The notes under the pieces were generated by a model. The model saw only the letters and a list, made by a program, of their open reading frames with translations. It was not told where the DNA came from and did no database searches. 62,000 bases of DNA, taken from Acanthaster planci. Taxonomy: Eukaryota > Echinodermata > Asteroidea > Valvatida > Acanthasteridae. The number at the start of each line of letters is the position of its first letter. Position 1 is the stretch's first letter. Shown here piece by piece: positions 57,785 through 62,000 of this stretch. A program made the translations under genes and the position numbers. Where the stretch lies: contig NW_019091606.1 in the NCBI RefSeq assembly GCF_001949145.1, positions 217,321-279,320 of the forward strand. The letters are read 5' to 3'.

Positions 57785-58709
57785 AACAAACCAAACCAAA
57801 GCAAACCAAACTTAAGCAAAGCAAAGCAAAGCAAAGCAAAGCAAAGCAAAGCAAAGCAAAGCAAAGCAAAGCAAAGCAAAGCAAAGCAAAGCAAAGCAAA
57901 GCAAAGCAAAGCAAAGCAAAGCAAAGCAAAGCAAAGCAAAGCAAAGCAAAGCAAAGCAAAGNNNNNNNNNNNNNNNNNNNNNNNNNNNNNNNNNNNNNNN
58001 NNNNNNNNNNNNNNNNNNNNNNNNNNNNNNNNNNNNNNNNNNNNNNNNNNNNNNNNNNNNNNNNNNNNNNNNNNNNNNNNNNNNNNNNNNNNNNNNNNNN
58101 NNNNNNNNNNNNNNNNNNNNNNNNNNNNNNNNNNNNNNNNNNNNNNNNNNNNNNNNNNNNNNNNNNNNNNNNNNNNNNNNNNNNNNNNNNNNNNNNNNNN
58201 NNNNNNNNNNNNNNNNNNNNNNNNNNNNNNNNNNNNNNNNNNNNNNNNNNNNNNNNNNNNNNNNNNNNNNNNNNNNNNNNNNNNNNNNNNNNNNNNNNNN
58301 NNNNNNNNNNNNNNNNNNNNNNNNNNNNNNNNNNNNNNNNNNNNNNNNNNNNNNNNNNNNNNNNNNNNNNNNNNNNNNNNNNNNNNNNNNNNNNNNNNNN
58401 NNNNNNNNNNNNNNNNNNNNNNNNNNNNNNNNNNNNNNNNNNNNNNNNNNNNNNNNNNNNNNNNNNNNNNNNNNNNNNAAAACAAAGCAAAGCAAAGCAA
58501 AACAAAGCAAAACAAAACAAAACAAAGCAAAGCAAAGCAAAGCAAAGCAAAGCAAAGCAAAGCAAAGCAAAGCAAAGCAAAGCAAAGCAAAGCAAAGCAA
58601 AGCAAAGCAAAGCAAAGCAAAGCAAAGCAAAGCAAAGCAAAGCAAAGCAAAGCAAAGCAAAGCAAAGCAAAGCAAAGCAAAGCAAAGCAAAGCAAAGCAA
58701 AGCAAAGCA
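57785..58709. repeat. (GCAAA)n microsatellite interrupted by an assembly gap
   Basis: Pure GCAAA units run from 57816 to 57961 and, after N at 57962-58478, from 58479 to 58709. The right flank begins with interrupted units (AAAAC, AAAGC). Left edge variants CAAAC occur from 57785. Frames reading ALLCF or AKQSK are artefacts of the pentamer. The true array length is unknown. Confidence 0.97.
57962..58478. other. Assembly gap (517 N)
   Basis: Run of N inside the GCAAA array. The size may be an estimate. Confidence 1.
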
Positions 58710-59449
58710 CACCAAGTTCTTTAATTAGCATAAAAATGACCGATTTAATTTTCTATACTAACCCTATTGACCCCAAGACCTCTTTGGTCATTCATGGGTT
58801 TCTTACCACCATATTTTACATGCAAGTTCCCTTTGTTTGCCAGGCACAATTAAGCAACTTTTAGTGTATAGCGCCCACACCAGTCGAGATCATGAAAGGC
58901 CACTCTTGCAATGACACCCCATTGACTAATAATAATGATATCCAATAAGGAAAATATCATACTGAAGTTGTTTTGGTAAAAATCATAGGAAGGAGTTCCA
59001 TATACAAAGTTCATTTTACACCCAGTGCAAAAACCCCCCTGTGACTAGTCCGAAAAATTGTAAGTGTTTTCATTGAAAAAGCCTGCACTCTCTCAATGCT
59101 AAAATGGACTTTTCTGACCTGAAACTGATTTCTGGGGATTAATTGAAAACTGAAGAGGAAAATGAGTGAACTTCGCACATGGAACTCTTTCCAAATTATG
59201 AAGAACCATTGATGAAATCACAGGAAGAAACTGCTTTTATTTAAGAGTGTGCTACATTTAGTCTTGTCTACAATAAGACTGATTGGAGATGGCACCACAT
59301 TTATGGCACATGAGTTTCGGCGCAGATTTCATGAAGGCCTTTGCCTGCCACCCCGTCGCCCCACCCCCCTCCAATGTTGCGTTAAAGGATTGGTGGGGGG
59401 GGGTGGGAGAAGGGAGGAATGGGGGCGGTGGTTGAGGGTGGTACAATCT
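58710..59449. other. Flank of the piggyBac pseudogene, no gene
   Basis: No coding sequence recognised. Several TTAA words are present, but no inverted partner of the upstream terminus could be identified, so the 3' end of the transposon is not located. A nine-G run lies near 59400. Confidence 0.5.
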
Positions 59450-61761
59450 AAACTGCCCGAGTCTATGTTGACGCACACTGTAAAATGTTTCAATGCATGG
59501 CATAAGACAAATTGGTTTCCGGTAATTCTTACAAATCACACGAGTCTGTTTACGTTGGGTTCTGGTACTGCAAACAACACGGTTTCGTTTTTGACCTTGC
59601 CTATTTCTTCTGGGATAATGTCCACTTGAAAGGAGTGCAGTTTCAGGGGCATGTGGTGTTGAGTTGCTCGTCCTGCAGGCAGATAGCAGTTCATCGATGA
59701 CCTGGACCCAGAAATCCAAGCTAGTGAGCGGACGCTTTATAGGGATGCTGTAATTTAACCAAAGTGATGTCAAGAATTGCGAAGAAAACGCATTTCCACC
59801 ACCGTGTAGTACTGACACATTTGTGATGCTAAATAATTTCCGCCGAGTACTTATTATAATCGTTGACGACGGCAGGTCTTTGGATGGTACGACGTCCGGT
59901 GGAACTGTTTTTGCAAAGAATGTCTTTAGCGTCACTTTTGCAGTCGCCATTATTCGTCAGAACCGCCATTATTAGTCAGAACTGTTACAAGTTTTTTGGC
60001 GTCCTGCCAAACAACACATAGTTGCCCCGCTTCAGAGACCTTCTTAGTGTTTGCACTGTCTGGAATGCCTTGTGCGGTATAACGAACAATTCCACGAGCT
60101 CCAAACCCTAGCTGGGACAACTTGGGCACAAGAGCAGGGCTCTTACCAACTGTACCAACTGTCCATGAAAACAACATGTCCCTTGTTTTCCAGTCCTCTC
60201 AGTAGGTCGACGACAAGTTGGCCTGATGCTGTAAGGTTGGGTGGATGGTTTCAGCGTACGCAACAGAGTGCGAGATGATTTGGTCTGATGGGGCCTTGGA
60301 TCCAGTAAACACCTTCCAGTCACAATGTGTAACCGGTTTGAGACGCGTTCAAGGAAAACCATTTCAAGCCATATTTGGCCAACTTGCGTGGTATGTACTG
60401 TTTAAAACCGAGTCGACCATTAAACTTTATCATAGTCTCATCCGGTGAGAGGTTTTGTCCAGGCTTATAGATGCTACGAAAAAACGGAACTAGCATGTCC
60501 AGTAGCGGACGAACTTTAGACAGTTTGTCATGGAGGGAGTCGTCTTGTTGTTGTGTTGTCGGCAAGGTGGAGAAATTGAAGGAGCGCCATAAGTCGTTTG
60601 CGAGACATTGTCGACGGATACAAAGGACTTCGAAGAACTTCCCACCTGTACCAGGACATTGTGCAGCTAGGCCTTTTGTTGATGCCCATCGAGAGCAGCA
60701 GTGCGACAAAGGCTATCATTTCAGGAACGTCCGTTCGAATCCAAGTACACTGAGAGTTAGCGGATTCTGCAGATAGCGTCTGATCTGCATATCGGTTGGT
60801 CTCTCTCACCAACAATTGCCGAATTGCTTCACAGAAGAAGAGTTGAAATATCTGTAGGGGTGACAGATGACTGAAAGTTTGGCCACACCCAGTCGGTTCC
60901 GTGCAGTTCACAGGTAGTGCCTTTTGGTAAGTGGAGGTTGCTTGCCGTCCAGTCCTGCATTATTGAAGAATAATATTAGGACTAATAAGAACAATATTTA
61001 CAAAGTCTTTATACCAAACATCGGATCACTGTATATAAAAAAAACCCGGGGAATTAGGTTAACACGGTCAAGTAGGATGTCAAAAGTGGGTAGGTTTTAA
61101 GCTGTTTATTGAAGTGGTGACACTTGGGCCTTCCTTGATTTGGGTTGGACCGAAATGCCTATTCACACACACTGCCTGTAAACTAAATCTTGATTCCCCA
61201 TACCTTTGGTTATAATACACTCGCACTCTCAAAGTGGCATTTTGCCAAAAAAGCGTGTTCTGTTTTTCGTACGATATGCCAGTTAATTGAGGGTGATCTT
61301 TTAATTTCTGCTGGGAAACCATGACAAGTTACTCTGCATTGAGACAGCACAGTATCTTTCAGGGTTTAAAGAATAAAGATGGGAGTCCTTCCTTTTCCTT
61401 GATTAGCAATTAGGATTCGTGACACATTTGGGACATCAGGAAAAATATGGCAAGCCTGCTAGTGGTTATAAAATGTAATACATCCTAATGATAATGATAT
61501 GAATGACTGAGACTAGGGTGTCTAGTTGCAAGGCTGTGTAGCCTACATGCTGTAGGACTTAGGCCTACCTGGCCTTAAGGCCTTAGGCCTACCCGAAGTT
61601 CGGCTTGGGGTGCCCAGTGGCTTCGATGTGGTGAATGATGTGGTCGCCACTAATTCTTCATCACTTTCTTCTGGTGAGGACGAGGAGGAAGTTTCATCCA
61701 AGGATATTTTGGAGCCACTATCTGCTAAAATTTTGTCGACAATGTCCAAAGCCTCAGCCAT
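59450..61761 (-). pseudogene. piggyBac-type transposase pseudogene
   Basis: Minus-strand reading segments appear in family order but in different frames. The acidic N-terminus from ATG 61761 includes ILADSGSKISLDETSSSSSP. SPLQIFQLFFCEAIRQLLVR and ETNRYA follow at about 60870-60780, and LLQFLHLADN ends near 60548. After a frameshift come SPDETMIKFNGRLGFKQYIP and KYGLKWF-TGYT (to 60325), containing the first catalytic Asp. After further shifts come WKVFTGSKAPSDQI, and GHVVFMDSWYS with the second Asp in the usual D(N)xYT position. The C-terminal cysteine motif CSTRTQRKQTRVICKN-CLMPC lies at 59572-59477. At least three frameshifts plus a stop near 59950 break it. About 580 bp between the N-terminal piece and the next one may be an intron or decay. 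Confidence 0.82.
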
Positions 61762-61787
61762 TTCACCTCTTGCGGTTTTTGTAAGGA

Positions 61788-61937
61788 CACAATAGCACGC
61801 CACCAAGAGTTTGTAACACGTTGGCCAACCATAACGCGCAAAATTTGTCGACCCTTTCCAAACGCGCATTGGGTCGACAAATTTCGCGCACTGTGATTGG
61901 CCAACGCGTTGGAAACTTTTGGTGGCGCACTATTGTG
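61788..61937. repeat. 150-bp near-perfect palindrome upstream of the piggyBac pseudogene
   Basis: CACAATAGCACGCCACCAAG (61788 onward) is mirrored by CTATTGTG ending at 61937. The arms include TTGGCCAACC, GCGCAAAATTTGTCGACCC and their complements around a short centre. It is the same family as 40841-41220. A TTAA at 61949-61952 lies just outside, after TACGGTCG read on the minus strand. Confidence 0.82.
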
Positions 61938-62000
61938 AAACGACCGTATTAAATCTTTTGCGTCAAACGTCGTGCTTCTTCCGCAATGAAAAGAAAAGTT

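Noticed and set aside
57759-58731. Frames of about 300 codons reading ALLCF or AKQSK
   Set aside because: Translation of the GCAAA microsatellite and the N gap on both strands.
59249-59629. 126-codon plus-strand frame
   Set aside because: Antisense to the C-terminal part of the piggyBac pseudogene.

Overview
This is eukaryotic DNA. Two intron-rich genes lie on the plus strand, joined by GT-AG introns (one GC-AG), and the sequence between them is full of short inverted-repeat transposon remnants. There are two runs of N: 22330-22546 and 57962-58478. The ABCB6-type gene, introns of about 0.5 to 6.5 kb, frequent TGTACATGTA-like words and many hAT-like, TA-flanked and piggyBac-type elements suggest an invertebrate deuterostome (cephalochordate, echinoderm or hemichordate). 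That placement is inference; nothing here fixes the species. No bacterial-style operons, CRISPR arrays or rRNA genes were seen.

Layout: (1) 885-14655 holds the last eleven coding exons of a half-size ABC transporter of the ABCB6 type. They splice in frame to 389 residues with every nucleotide-binding-domain motif intact; the earlier exons lie off the left edge. A poly(A) signal follows at 15726. The introns carry two copies of one dispersed repeat, a 2-kb inverted-repeat structure, a tRNA-like SINE head and several MITEs. (2) 15750-36000 is about 20 kb with no gene I can support. It has CpG-rich patches, inverted-repeat elements and a possible CRE/YY1 promoter near 29.4 kb. (3) 36042-49273 is a complete seven-exon gene for a 530-residue secreted protein. 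Its C-terminal half resembles the legumain/caspase (clan CD) fold, but the expected catalytic His and Cys positions are not His and Cys. Its last intron appears to be GC-AG. (4) 49274-59400 is 3' UTR and intergenic DNA with MITEs, a diverged direct duplication, a degenerate AT-rich array and a (GCAAA)n microsatellite broken by an assembly gap. (5) 59450-61761, minus strand, is a frameshifted piggyBac transposase pseudogene. A 150-bp palindrome, related to a free MITE at 40.8 kb, lies just upstream of its start.

The two intact genes share an orientation but show no evident functional link. ABCB6 is an organellar/endosomal porphyrin-type transporter, while the second product should enter the secretory pathway. 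The most unusual items are the predicted catalytically dead secreted clan-CD-like protein, its GC-AG intron, and several palindromic elements, two of which have perfect 8-bp target-site duplications.
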